Origin: DAORHV01 sp964458645
Lineage (GTDB): Bacteria > Patescibacteriota > Gracilibacteria > Peribacterales > Peribacteraceae
Length of the DNA stretch: 64,000 bases
Reading direction: 5' to 3'
Assembly (NCBI GenBank): GCA_964458645.1
Contig: CAYWJU010000003.1
Location: forward strand, 62,001 to 126,000
A model generated the notes under the pieces. That model ran no database searches. It was not told the origin of the DNA and saw only the letters and a list, made by a program, of their open reading frames with translations. This document shows positions 16,228 to 26,284 of this stretch, piece by piece (position 1 is the first letter of the stretch; every line of letters begins with the position of its first letter). The position numbers and the translations under genes are program-made.

Positions 16228-17609
16228 CGTCGTTCCACAACCAAATCCGGAGCAGCCGCATGCACATGCTGTTCGGTGGTTGCCGGCCATTTTGCGACGA
16301 GTGACTTTGGGACCGCGTTGTACCGTGACACAAGAACCTCGCGCTTCTGGACTCCGTCCGGAGCCGTTACCGTACGAACCCAGGCAATCTCGCTGTTGCG
16401 CAACGCGCGGCCATTCACAATCAAGTCTGCGGGGGCGGTTTGGCCGAAGTACGGACCGTCGATCGCCACGGCGCGTCCATCGGGGCGACCAAAAATGTTG
16501 ACGTATGCATCGTCACCCTCGTAGTACGACTGCAGCAGCAACGGTGCTCCGGTGTCGTTGTGGAAGCGGAAATTTTGCTTGCCTGGGAACACAGTTGCGT
16601 CCTGGCCGACACCGTAGGCCTCGTAGTACGACACGTACAAGCTGTGACTCTTCTGCTCGACAATCGGCAAGCCTGCTTTCAGTGCGGCGCGGTACACGGT
16701 GGTGGATGCTTGGCAGATTCCCCCGCCGGGAGCCGGACGCAAGTTCACGCCCTCGAAAATGGTAAGCGCCATACTCCAGCCGGCAGACGTGGTCACCGGA
16801 CCGCCAAGCGCATCGTTAAAAGAAAAGTCTGCTCCAGCAGGAACCACGACGTTCAACATTTCTTCGCCGATCGCCTTACGGACGTTATTTTTGCGGCCTT
16901 CGCCGGAACCCTTAAAGTTCGACTTTCCAGTCGACATCATAACGAGATTCCCAATGCCGGCATCGGCTACGTCGATCAACTTGCCCTGCACCGGCATTAC
17001 TTGCAGCGCGACATCGGTTTGTCCTTCGTCCAATGCCTGCTTCAGGGCTTTCGCCATCGCGAGAGCATCGTAGGCATAGCCGCTCTTGGCAATGCACGAT
17101 GTTTGAGCGCGGATGACATCTTGCTTGTCTGTGGTAAGCCCAGTCAGTTCGCAGTCCATGGGTTTCGGCAGAGCGACAAGCGATTCTTCGACAATGGATC
17201 GTGCAATCTGATCCGCACTCAGTACGGCCACGATCTTGGAGGCATCGCGCGTGTCATACGTTACCCACGACGGATGCTCGGCAAGCGATACCGTCCACAC
17301 GCCCACCGGCATGCCGTCGGTCGACACAAACGATGCGCTGACCGTGCGCTGCAGCAGCGCAGCACGCTGATGAACGGCTTTCCACATGCGGAGCGCCAAT
17401 TGACGGCGCTGCGTACGCTGTGTTGCCTCGGCGGAAACATATGCTACCGAAACACCTGAACGCACTGCAGATGCTGGAAGAGCTGCACGCGAAGGTGATG
17501 GATTCTGCAGTGTGCCCATTGCGACCACCAACGAAAGAGCGAATGCGGCCGAACCGCAGACGTGAATCACCGACGTGACCACCGAGGAAGATTTGCGTGA
17601 GGCGCTCAT
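16224..17609 (-). CDS. VanW family exported protein
   Basis: A 461-residue protein with an N-terminal hydrophobic segment (about 14-32) that acts as a signal or anchor. Residues about 60-220 are a variable domain of the kind that often precedes VanW (possible peptidoglycan-binding fold). The VanW domain proper lies at about 230-380: KNNVRKAIGEEMLNVVVPAGADFSFN, then the hallmark PGGGICQASTTVYRAALKAGLPIVEQKSHSLYVSYY, with the conserved Cys. VanW is named from vancomycin-resistance clusters but its activity is unknown; a cell-wall role is likely. A TATAAT (minus strand, 17633-17638) sits 23 bases upstream of the start in an AT-rich island. Its stop interlocks with the convergent permease. Confidence 0.87.
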   Translation of the reverse strand: MSASRKSSSVVTSVIHVCGSAAFALSLVVAMGTLQNPSPSRAALPASAVRSGVSVAYVSAEATQRTQRRQLALRMWKAVHQRAALLQRTVSASFVSTDGMPVGVWTVSLAEHPSWVTYDTRDASKIVAVLSADQIARSIVEESLVALPKPMDCELTGLTTDKQDVIRAQTSCIAKSGYAYDALAMAKALKQALDEGQTDVALQVMPVQGKLIDVADAGIGNLVMMSTGKSNFKGSGEGRKNNVRKAIGEEMLNVVVPAGADFSFNDALGGPVTTSAGWSMALTIFEGVNLRPAPGGGICQASTTVYRAALKAGLPIVEQKSHSLYVSYYEAYGVGQDATVFPGKQNFRFHNDTGAPLLLQSYYEGDDAYVNIFGRPDGRAVAIDGPYFGQTAPADLIVNGRALRNSEIAWVRTVTAPDGVQKREVLVSRYNAVPKSLVAKWPATTEQHVHAAAPDLVVERR

Positions 17610-17682
17610 AGGATTGTGTATTTGTGCTTATTTGTATTATAACATATTTTTAAAATAAATCAAATTCTGATCTCTGGGACAC

Positions 17683-17708
17683 AAAAAAGCCGGGCACGTG
17701 CCCGGCTT
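17683..17708 (-). terminator. Rho-independent terminator of the giant DUF11 gene
   Basis: An 11-bp perfect palindromic stem (AAGCCGGGCAC/GTGCCCGGCTT, 17687-17708) followed on the minus strand by six T, 20 bases after the DUF11 gene's stop. Confidence 0.9.
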
Positions 17709-17728
17709 TCGTCGGTCTGTTCTTGCGG

Positions 17729-20700
17729 TTAGAAGATTGCTCCTCCGCCTGCGAACTTGGCGGCTGCAGCCGATCCGACGGCGAATACTCCGGCAAGGGT
17801 GGCGAAGAAAATGAGGTTGAAGTCCGTCGCAGCGTCTTCCTGCTTGGCGGGTTCAACCGGCTTGCTCAGGAATTGCTGCGTGTCCTCGGCTTTGGCATAC
17901 AGATCACTGGTACCCGTTTGCGGGAAGATCGGCTTGTATGCGGGAGGCGTGTAGACAGGCGGCTGGTACACCGGAGGCTGGTTGATCGGCGGCTGGTACA
18001 CCGGAGGATTGTACGGAGGCTGGTAGACCGGCGGCGGGTTGTAGATTGGCGGCGGGTTGTACACCGTGTTGGAGTACACCGTGGTCTGGTCGCTTGCCGA
18101 CAAGTTTCCGGTGAGATTCGTGCCGGTTACCGTGACGTAGTTCGTTAGACTGGTCCCGTTGCTTACGTTCTGCGTGGTGCCATTCACCGTCAGTGTCAGG
18201 GTGCCGTTGGCCGGAACGGTCTGGTTGCTCCAGGTGACTTGGTTACCGCTCACGTTGCCACCGTTGCCGGCGGAAACGTTGGTCAGTCCAGACGGCAAGG
18301 AATCGGTGACCGTAACGTTGGTTGCGGCGACGTTCGTGCTGTTCGTAATGCTGATGGTGTAGTTCAGCGTGTCACCGACGTTGGCGCTGGAGCGACCGTC
18401 GGTCTTGGTGACGTTCAGGTTCGGCTGCGGGCAGGTGATGTTCGTCGTCACCGTGGCGCTGGTGTTGTTGGCGCTGTTGTTGTCAGCCGTATCGCTGCTG
18501 ATAATGGCGCTGTCCGTCACGGTACCGGTGGTGCACGTGGACTGCTGGGCCGTGGTGAAGACCACGGTAATCGGCACTTGCTGGCCGGATGTCATGCTGG
18601 CGATGGTGCAGCGCAACTCGGTCGAGTTGGTCAGCGAACACTGTGCTCCGGATGCGTTCGAGAACGTCGCGATTCCGCTGGTGAACGTGTCCTTCACGAC
18701 TACGTTGGTAGCGGTACCCGGACCGTTGTTCGTGGCGGTCATGACGTACGTCAGGTTTTCTCCGCGATTTGCGGTTGTGGTTCCGGTTTTGGTTACCGAC
18801 AGGTCGGCATTGGTGGTGGTGCCGCCAATGACAACGTTCACACTGGACGTGTTGTTCGTGGTGACGCTATCGGCCGTGTCCGACGTCACCGTAGCAATGT
18901 TCGTCACGGTTCCTGCGGTGGCTGCGGTTGCAACCACGGTCAGGGTGGCGTTGGCACCGTTGTTCAACGTGCCGATGGTCCACAGGCCGGTGGTCTGGTT
19001 ATACGTACCGACGCTCGGTGTTGCGGATTGGAAGGTAAGACCGGCAGGCAAGAGATCGGTGACGCGTGCGTTCACAGCTGCGTTCGGACCGAGGTTCGTC
19101 ACCTGAATGGTGAACGTCACGTTGGTACCGACTGTCGGAGCAGTGTTCGAAGCGGTCTTCACGACCGAGAGATCCGCGCCCTGTACGACGGCGGTAATCG
19201 TCACACTCACGCTGGCCGTGCTGTTCGTTGTGTTCGGATCGGTGGTGTCGGATGTAGCGGTTGCCGTGTTGATCACGGTGCCTGCGGTGGCTGCGGTTGC
19301 AACCACGGTCAGGGTGGCGTTGGCGCCGTTATTCAGCGTACCAATGGTCCACAGACCGGTGGCCTGGTTATACGTACCGACGCTCGGTGTTGCGGACTGG
19401 AAGGTAAGACCGGCGGGCAAGACGTCGGTGATACGAACGTTTTGCGATACGGACGGACCGTTATTGACGACCTGAATGGTGAAGGTGACGTTGCTACCGA
19501 CTGTGACGGCGTTGGCCGAGGAGGTCTTCGTTACAACCAAGTCGGCGGTCTGTGCGGCGGCATTGATCGTTACGTTCACGCTGGCCGTGCTGTTTGCCGT
19601 GTTCGGATCGGTGGTGTCGGATACAGCCGTGGCAGTGTTCGTAACGGTTCCTACCGTGGTTGCCGTTGCGACAACCGTCATCGTGGCAGTGGCGCCGTTG
19701 TTCAACGTGCCAATGGTCCACAGACCGGTGGTCTGGTTATACGTACCGACGCTCGGCGTTGCGGACTGGAAGGTAAGACCGGCGGGCAAGAGATCGTTGA
19801 TACGGACGTTCTGGGATGCAGAAGGGCCGTTGTTGGCGACCTGAATGGTGAAGGTGACGTTGCTGCCGACCGTCACGGTGTTTGCCGAGGCGGTCTTCGT
19901 TACAACCAAGTCGGCGGTCTGCGCGGTGGCGGTCACCGTCACGCTGGCACTGTTGTTGCCGGCATTCGTATCCGTAACGTCTCCGGTGATCGTGGCGGTG
20001 TTCGTGCGTGCTCCTGCAACGCTTGCGACTGCAACAACTTGAAGAGTAGCGCTGGCGCCGTTATTCAATGTACCAATCGTCCATACGCCGGTGTTCTGGT
20101 TGTATGTACCGACGCTCGGAGTTGCGGACGAGTAGGTAAGACCTGCGGGCAGCAGATCGTTCACGCGGACGTTGGGTGCAACGCCGGGACCGTTGTTCAG
20201 CGCAGTAATGGTGAAGGTAACGTTGCTGCCGACCACCGGAGTAAGGGTGGATGCGGACTTGGAAACAGCAAGGTCGGTGTCGCAAACGACCGTCGTGAAG
20301 GCGTGGTTGCTCCACACGAAGCTGGCTCCACCCTCTTGAGCGTCGGCGATGTTATCGATAATCGAACCGCACTGCATGTTCTGCGGAACCTGGAACTGCA
20401 GCTGGTACGTGCGGGACTGACCGGGCGCGAACGACTCGTAGGCGCAGAAGATGTTGCCCTGGCCGTCCGGCTGACAACCAGCCGTGGTCTGAGAACCGTT
20501 ACCGGGAGCGACGAACGTCAGGTTGGTCGGGATATGGTCACCAATGCGGATGTTCTCCGTCAGGGTGCCCTGATTGGTAAGCGTGATTGTGTAGGTAATG
20601 CGCTCGCCAGGCCGTACGGTTGCCGGACCGATCTTCGTTTGGCTGTAGCTGCGGTTGCCCGGACAGTTGAGGGTCGTAAACGCACTGCTGGAGTTATTTC

Positions 20701-23700
20701 CCAAGTTGGGATCCGGCGTGTTGCTGCTCACGGTCGCCGTGTTGGTGGCAGTCATTGCCGAGCAATTGTTACCGGCGGCAGGGGTGCTGAAGGTCAAACG
20801 GATTTCCTCAGACTGGTTTGCTCCGAGCGTTGCGATTTGGCACTGCACGACCTGTGCATTGTTCACCGTCGCCAACTGACACGTAGCGTTGCCAGAGAAT
20901 GCGGCAAACGACATGCCCATCGGAACCGGATCGCTGATCGCAATGTTGGTTGCGGCAGTCGGGCCGGCGTTGCTGACGACCAGCTTGTATTCAATGTTGT
21001 TGCCGAGCATCACCAGACTCGGACCCGTCTTCACAATGGAGACGTCGGCGCTGGACTGGACGGGGCAAGTCAACTGCGTGTTGGCAGTGGACGTGTTGTT
21101 TCCCGTATTCGGATCCGTCGTTCCGCCGGTCACGGTAGCCGTGTTCGTCAGGGTGCGAGGCGTGCAGTTCTGCGGCAGATCGACGTTGAAGGTCAGGGTG
21201 ACCTGCTCAGTCTGCGCGGCGGCGATGCTGCCGAAATCACAGCTGACGAAACCGTTTCCACCTCCACCCGGCAATGCCAAGGCGCAGGTGACACCGTTCG
21301 GGCTGGTGTATCCGACGTAGCTGAGACCGGTCGGCAACGGATCATTCACGAACACGTTGGTGGCAGCAGCCGGTCCGGCATTATTCACGGAAATGACATA
21401 GCTGATCTGTTGGCCCTGCACGACAGGCGTGTTCGGACCAGTCTTCGTAATGGAGAGATCGGAGCCCTGTGCGCACGTCACCGTGGTCTGGGTGTGGTTG
21501 GTGAAGGCGAAGCTGACGTTGCCCTGCTGCACGTCACCGATGTTGTCGATGACCGCGTTGCACTGGGCGGTAGGATTGACCTGGAACTTCAGCGTGGCAG
21601 TGATGCTGGCGCCGGGGTTCACGGTCTGAGCCGGACAGTAGACAACGCCGTTGGTGACGACACATCCCGCGGTGGAGCCTTGGGAAACGTACGTCAACCA
21701 AGCCGGGATGACGTCGGCAAGGCGAATGTTGGCCTGGGCAGTCGGACCGTTGTTGACGGCGTTGAGCGTGTAGACGATGAAGTCACTCGGTGCCGCGGTC
21801 TGCTTGTCGGCGACCTTGGTGGCGGTGAACTGCGGAGCCGGATTCAGGCCGACAACGCTGGCGCTGGCCGAGTTATTGTTCAGGTTCGGATCGGCGGTGG
21901 CGGAAGTGACAGTGGCGGTGTTGACGTGGTTGCCGAGGGTAACGACCGTGGCCGCAATAGAAAGTGTGGCGGTGGCATTGGCATTCAGCGTGCCGATGGT
22001 CCATGCGCCGGTGTTCTGGTTATACGTTCCCTGTGCGGTGGCATGGGTGACGTAGGTCAGGCCGGCCGGCAGCACGTCCGTGAGGACAACGTTGGTGGCT
22101 GCAGCGGGACCGTTGTTCGTCACGCTCACGGTGAAGTTGACGTCCGTTCCAATGTTCACCTGCGGAGCAGAGACGGTCTTGGTGACGGCGAGGTCGGCAT
22201 TGTTGGCGACACACTGCACCGTCGTCTGGGTGTGATTGGTCCACTGGAAGCTGGTGTTGTTCTGTTGCAGATCACCGATGTTGTCGATGACGGCGTTGCA
22301 GACGGCATTGGCGTTCACCTGGAACTTGAGCGTTGCCGTAATCGAGGCACCGGCATTCACAGTTTGAGCCGGGCAGTAGACGACACCATTGGAGTCCGCA
22401 CAACCGGCGGTCGAACCGGCGGGTACGAAGGTCAATCCGGCAGGAATAACGTCTGCAAGGCGGATGTTCTGTTGGGTCGTGCCCTGGTTCGTGAAGGTCA
22501 ACGTGTAGGTGATGATGTCACCAATAACAGCAACTGCCTTGTCCACGGTCTTGGTTCCCGGAGGGAATTGAGGACCTGGGTTCAGACCCACAACGCTGGC
22601 GCTGGCCGAGTTGTTGTTCAGGTTCGGGTCTGCGGTGGCGGAAGTGACGGTGGCGGTGTTGACGTGGTTACCGAGGGTAACGACCGTCGCGGCGATGGAC
22701 AGCGTAGCGGTCGCGTTGGCATTCAGCGTACCAATAGTCCATGCACCGGTGTTCGGGTTATACGTTCCCTGTGCGGTTGCATGGGTGACATAGGTCAGGC
22801 CGGCAGGCAGCACGTCCGTCAACACGACGTTCGTAGCTGCGTTCGGTCCGTTATTGGTCACACTCACGGTGAAAGTCACGTCCGTTCCAATATTCACCTG
22901 AGGAGCGGAGACCGTCTTGGTGACGGCGAGGTCGGCATTCTGCACGGGGCAGTTCACGCCGGTTTGGACAGTACTCTGGTTGTTGCCGCTGTTCGGGTCA
23001 ACTGGGCCGCCGTTGACCGAAATGGATGCAGTGTTGGTGATGGTCGAGTTGCAAGCGGCATTGGCGTTCACCAAGAAAATGAGCTGGATGTTGCCGGTTG
23101 CGCCGACCTGAGCGGTTACGTTGTTGTACGTACACACGACGTTGTTGCCCTGCAAGCTGCACGCAGCATCGGAGGCGCTGACGAACGTGGTTCCAGCGGG
23201 AACCGCATCGGTAATGACCGTGCTGTACGTGGTACCGGGGCCGTTATTCGTGACGGCAAGGTTGTAGACGATTTGCTGGCCGGGGATAACGGTTGCCGTC
23301 TGCGGCGAGAGTTTCGTCTTCACAATCGACAAGTCCACGTTCTGCGGCGGGCAGTTCACTGTCGTCTGAGCGTGGTTGGTCCACTGGAAGCTGGCATTGT
23401 TCTGCTGAAGGTCGGCAGCGTTGTCGATGATGGCGTTACAAGCAGTATTGGCGTTGACTTGGAACTTGAGCGTGGCCGTAATCGAGGCACCCGCATTCAC
23501 CGTCTGTGCCGGGCAGAACACGATGCCTGCATTCAGAGCACAACCGGCAGTCGAACCGGCCGGGACAAATGTGACTCCTGCCGGAACGACGTCGGCGATG
23601 CGGATGTTGCTCTGCGTGGTGCCTGCGTTCGTAAACGTGATGGTGTAGGTAAGAATGTCACCGCGGATGGCAACGGTCTTGTCCACGGTCTTGCTACCCT

Positions 23701-26101
23701 GCGGGAACTGCGGAGCCGGACAATCCACGCGCGTCTGAGCATGGTTGGTCCACTGGAAGCTGTTGTTGTTCTGTTGCAGGTCGGCGGCGTTGTCGATGAT
23801 GGCGTTACATGCTGCGTTTGCCGCAACAGTAAAGACCAATGTCGCAGTAATGCTTGCGCCGGGGTTCACGGTCTGCGCAGGGCAGAACACAACACCGGCA
23901 GTCACGGCGCAGCCTGCGGTTGAACCGGCAGACTTGAAGGTAAGACCTGGGGGGATGACGTCGGCGATGCGAATGTTTGGCTGCGCGGTCGGACCAGAGT
24001 TCGTGAATGAAATCGTGTAGGTAACGTCCTGACCGGCAAGGACGGTCGCAGGGCCGGACTTCGTTCCTTGCGGGAACTGCGGAGCGGCGGACTGGACGGT
24101 GGTCTGGCGGTGGTTGGTCCACTGGAAGCTGTTATTGTTCTGCTGAAGGTCAGCGGCGTTGTCGATGATGGTTCCAGCCGGAACGTTCGCACCCACAGTG
24201 AAGACCAGCGTTGCGCTAATGCTTGCGCCAGGGTTCACGGTCTGCGCAGGGCAGAACACAACACCGGCAGTCACGGCACAACCTGCGGTTGAACCTGCAG
24301 ACTTAAAGGTGAGACCAGGAGGGATGACGTCCGCGATGCGGATGTTGTTCTGTGCGGTCGGACCGGTGTTGGTGAACGAGATGTTGTAGGTAATGTCCTG
24401 ACCGGCAACGACGGTCGCAGGGCCGGACTTCGTTCCTTGCGGGAACTGCGGAGCGGCGGACTGGACGGTGGTCTGGACGTGATTGGACCACTGGAAACTG
24501 TTGGGGTTACCCAAATCTGCAGCGTTGTCGATAATGGTTCCAGCCGGAACGTTGGCACCCACGGTGAAGACCAGCGTTGCGCTAATCGTGGCGCCGGGGT
24601 TCACGGTCTGTGCTGGGCAGATGACTGCTCCGCCTTGTACTGCACACCCTGCGGTAGAACCTGCTGACTTGAAGGTGAGGCCCGCAGGAATCGCATCCCC
24701 AATGTGAATATTGGACTGTGCCGTAGGACCGGCGTTGGTGAACGAGATGTTGTAGGTAATGTCCTGACCCGCTACGACGGTCGCAGGGCCGGACTTCGTT
24801 CCTTGCGGGAACTGCGGAGCGGCGGACTGGACGGTGGTCTGGCGGTGGTTGGTCCACTGGAAGCTGTTGTTGTTCTGTTGAAGGTCGGCGGCGTTGTCGA
24901 TGATGGTTCCAGCCGGAACGTTCGCACCTACGGTGAAGACCAATGTCGCAGTAATGCTTGCGCCGGGGTTCACGGTCTGCGCAGGGCAGTAGACGACTCC
25001 TCCGGTCACAGCGCAGCCTCCGGTTGAACCTGCAGACTTAAAGGTGAGACCTGGGGGGATGACGTCCGCGATGCGGATGTTGTTCTGCGCGGTCGGACCG
25101 TTGTTGGTGAACGAGATGTTGTAGGTAATGTCCTGGCCCGCTACGACGGTCGCAGGGCCGGACTTCGTTCCTTGCGGGAACTGCGGAGCGGCGGACTGGA
25201 CGGTGGTCTGGCGGTGGTTGGTCCACTGGAAGCTCTGGTTGTTGGAAGCCTGCAGATCAGCAGCGTTGTCGATCACGGTGCCAGCCGGGATGTTTGCGCC
25301 GACAGTGAACACGAGTGTGGCGGAAATGCTGCCACCAGGACCCACGTTCTGGAACGGACAAAAGACGACTCCGCCGTTGAGGGCGCAGCCTCCGGTCGAA
25401 CCGGCGGTCTTAAAGGTCAGGCCGGGGGGCACAACGTCGGCAATGCGCACGGACTGTGCGGTACCTCCGGCGTTTGTGAAGCTGATGCCGTAGGTAATAT
25501 CCTGGCCTGCTACAACCGTAGCCGGACCGGACTTGGTGCCGGTCGGGAAGTTTGCCGGGGGCGCAGCCGGCGCAGGACATGCCGGGAAATTGATCGGAGC
25601 CGTAATAAGTGTGGAATTCACTCCATATACGTTGGCCACGGTCGAGTTAATCTCATGATTGGTGCCACACTGTCCAACAACATGCAGTGTGAAATCAATT
25701 TGCTTTGTCCCGCCAACCGGGAGTGAATCTGCACTGGCGCTATCGCAGCGAAAGCGCTTGTTCTGAGGAATGGGCTGGTCTTGCGTACAATTGAATTCGG
25801 GCCCTCCATTGTGATTGGCAATACCCGGGAACGCATTTTCAAAGTGCACGCCGAGCGTCATATGCGTTGCACCCGTGTCTCCTGCCGGACGAACGACTTT
25901 TACCCAACAGTTAATGTACTGGCTGTTTTGCGGGTCTCCATTCAAGACCGGCTGGTTGCAGCCCAGATCTTGGCTATGTGCTGCCTCAGCCTTCGGTGCA
26001 AACTCCACCGAGCCAAGCATATCTTCCACGACAGTGAAGTTGATCGTGTTGAGCACGATCGCGGACAAAGCCAGGGTCGCGAGGGTTTTCCGCAGATTCA
26101 T
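17729..26101 (-). CDS. Giant cell-surface protein with about 20 DUF11 repeats
   Basis: A 2790-residue exported protein, 13% of the window. It begins with a signal sequence (LRKTLATLALSAIVLNTINF) and a unique 180-residue domain with paired Cys. From about residue 190 to 2650 it is a chain of about 20 DUF11 immunoglobulin-like repeats. Two kinds alternate in blocks: one begins TKSGPATVVAGQDITY and ends with IIDNAADLQQNNNSFQWTNH; the other begins ADLxVTKT and ends with SxTxDPNxxNNSAS. A Pro/Tyr-rich stalk (YQPPVYQPP-type repeats) and FPQTG follow, then a C-terminal membrane helix (about the last 30 residues). The likely role is a fibrous surface adhesin or stalk. Strong promoter and terminator are present. 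High sequence identity between repeats makes assembly errors possible. Confidence 0.92.
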   Translation of the reverse strand: MNLRKTLATLALSAIVLNTINFTVVEDMLGSVEFAPKAEAAHSQDLGCNQPVLNGDPQNSQYINCWVKVVRPAGDTGATHMTLGVHFENAFPGIANHNGGPEFNCTQDQPIPQNKRFRCDSASADSLPVGGTKQIDFTLHVVGQCGTNHEINSTVANVYGVNSTLITAPINFPACPAPAAPPANFPTGTKSGPATVVAGQDITYGISFTNAGGTAQSVRIADVVPPGLTFKTAGSTGGCALNGGVVFCPFQNVGPGGSISATLVFTVGANIPAGTVIDNAADLQASNNQSFQWTNHRQTTVQSAAPQFPQGTKSGPATVVAGQDITYNISFTNNGPTAQNNIRIADVIPPGLTFKSAGSTGGCAVTGGVVYCPAQTVNPGASITATLVFTVGANVPAGTIIDNAADLQQNNNSFQWTNHRQTTVQSAAPQFPQGTKSGPATVVAGQDITYNISFTNAGPTAQSNIHIGDAIPAGLTFKSAGSTAGCAVQGGAVICPAQTVNPGATISATLVFTVGANVPAGTIIDNAADLGNPNSFQWSNHVQTTVQSAAPQFPQGTKSGPATVVAGQDITYNISFTNTGPTAQNNIRIADVIPPGLTFKSAGSTAGCAVTAGVVFCPAQTVNPGASISATLVFTVGANVPAGTIIDNAADLQQNNNSFQWTNHRQTTVQSAAPQFPQGTKSGPATVLAGQDVTYTISFTNSGPTAQPNIRIADVIPPGLTFKSAGSTAGCAVTAGVVFCPAQTVNPGASITATLVFTVAANAACNAIIDNAADLQQNNNSFQWTNHAQTRVDCPAPQFPQGSKTVDKTVAIRGDILTYTITFTNAGTTQSNIRIADVVPAGVTFVPAGSTAGCALNAGIVFCPAQTVNAGASITATLKFQVNANTACNAIIDNAADLQQNNASFQWTNHAQTTVNCPPQNVDLSIVKTKLSPQTATVIPGQQIVYNLAVTNNGPGTTYSTVITDAVPAGTTFVSASDAACSLQGNNVVCTYNNVTAQVGATGNIQLIFLVNANAACNSTITNTASISVNGGPVDPNSGNNQSTVQTGVNCPVQNADLAVTKTVSAPQVNIGTDVTFTVSVTNNGPNAATNVVLTDVLPAGLTYVTHATAQGTYNPNTGAWTIGTLNANATATLSIAATVVTLGNHVNTATVTSATADPNLNNNSASASVVGLNPGPQFPPGTKTVDKAVAVIGDIITYTLTFTNQGTTQQNIRLADVIPAGLTFVPAGSTAGCADSNGVVYCPAQTVNAGASITATLKFQVNANAVCNAVIDNIGDLQQNNTSFQWTNHTQTTVQCVANNADLAVTKTVSAPQVNIGTDVNFTVSVTNNGPAAATNVVLTDVLPAGLTYVTHATAQGTYNQNTGAWTIGTLNANATATLSIAATVVTLGNHVNTATVTSATADPNLNNNSASASVVGLNPAPQFTATKVADKQTAAPSDFIVYTLNAVNNGPTAQANIRLADVIPAWLTYVSQGSTAGCVVTNGVVYCPAQTVNPGASITATLKFQVNPTAQCNAVIDNIGDVQQGNVSFAFTNHTQTTVTCAQGSDLSITKTGPNTPVVQGQQISYVISVNNAGPAAATNVFVNDPLPTGLSYVGYTSPNGVTCALALPGGGGNGFVSCDFGSIAAAQTEQVTLTFNVDLPQNCTPRTLTNTATVTGGTTDPNTGNNTSTANTQLTCPVQSSADVSIVKTGPSLVMLGNNIEYKLVVSNAGPTAATNIAISDPVPMGMSFAAFSGNATCQLATVNNAQVVQCQIATLGANQSEEIRLTFSTPAAGNNCSAMTATNTATVSSNTPDPNLGNNSSSAFTTLNCPGNRSYSQTKIGPATVRPGERITYTITLTNQGTLTENIRIGDHIPTNLTFVAPGNGSQTTAGCQPDGQGNIFCAYESFAPGQSRTYQLQFQVPQNMQCGSIIDNIADAQEGGASFVWSNHAFTTVVCDTDLAVSKSASTLTPVVGSNVTFTITALNNGPGVAPNVRVNDLLPAGLTYSSATPSVGTYNQNTGVWTIGTLNNGASATLQVVAVASVAGARTNTATITGDVTDTNAGNNSASVTVTATAQTADLVVTKTASANTVTVGSNVTFTIQVANNGPSASQNVRINDLLPAGLTFQSATPSVGTYNQTTGLWTIGTLNNGATATMTVVATATTVGTVTNTATAVSDTTDPNTANSTASVNVTINAAAQTADLVVTKTSSANAVTVGSNVTFTIQVVNNGPSVSQNVRITDVLPAGLTFQSATPSVGTYNQATGLWTIGTLNNGANATLTVVATAATAGTVINTATATSDTTDPNTTNSTASVSVTITAVVQGADLSVVKTASNTAPTVGTNVTFTIQVTNLGPNAAVNARVTDLLPAGLTFQSATPSVGTYNQTTGLWTIGTLNNGANATLTVVATAATAGTVTNIATVTSDTADSVTTNNTSSVNVVIGGTTTNADLSVTKTGTTTANRGENLTYVMTATNNGPGTATNVVVKDTFTSGIATFSNASGAQCSLTNSTELRCTIASMTSGQQVPITVVFTTAQQSTCTTGTVTDSAIISSDTADNNSANNTSATVTTNITCPQPNLNVTKTDGRSSANVGDTLNYTISITNSTNVAATNVTVTDSLPSGLTNVSAGNGGNVSGNQVTWSNQTVPANGTLTLTVNGTTQNVSNGTSLTNYVTVTGTNLTGNLSASDQTTVYSNTVYNPPPIYNPPPVYQPPYNPPVYQPPINQPPVYQPPVYTPPAYKPIFPQTGTSDLYAKAEDTQQFLSKPVEPAKQEDAATDFNLIFFATLAGVFAVGSAAAAKFAGGGAIF

Positions 26102-26164
26102 GGGATAAACTTGGAAATAGACAAGGAGAGCACTCGGCCGTTTGGCCGCCTCAAAAAGGGCGGA

Positions 26165-26193
26165 AGTATGACAAGTTAATTATGCTTTGTCAA
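26165..26193 (-). promoter_or_regulatory. Strong promoter of the giant DUF11 gene
   Basis: On the minus strand: TTGACA (26188-26193), exactly 17 bases, then CATACT (26165-26170). Transcription would start near 26158, giving a leader of about 57 bases with a small CGGCC/GGCCG hairpin (26135-26148) and no clear ribosome-binding site. Confidence 0.75.
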
Positions 26194-26245
26194 ACTGATC
26201 TTTCAATGGTCTAAAGCATGAAAGTGTACTTCCGATGGCTAGTGC

Positions 26246-26251
26246 TACACT
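26246..26251 (+). promoter_or_regulatory. Extended -10 promoter of the sigma factor gene
   Basis: TGC followed by TACACT, 33 bases before the sigma-factor start. The promoters of the sigma gene and the DUF11 gene are divergent within one 183-base gap. Confidence 0.5.
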
Positions 26252-26284
26252 ACGGCTCACTGTCGTTTCTTCGCCTTTTCTTCC

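Noticed and set aside
17900..17960. FPQTG as a sortase cell-wall sorting signal in the giant protein
   Set aside because: The motif is followed by about 45 polar residues before the helix, not directly by helix and basic tail. I keep it only as a possible variant; no sortase gene is in the window.
18239..23923. A 1894-codon open frame on the strand opposite the DUF11 gene
   Set aside because: It mirrors the repeat gene codon for codon. Its protein has no domains and is biased in composition, and the opposite strand has signal peptide, repeats, promoter and terminator. It is open only because the repeats share codon choice.
18000..25600. Long periodic DNA repeat that could be mistaken for a CRISPR or satellite array
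   Set aside because: The period follows protein repeats of about 100-120 codons that diverge at third positions; there are no short direct repeats with unique spacers.
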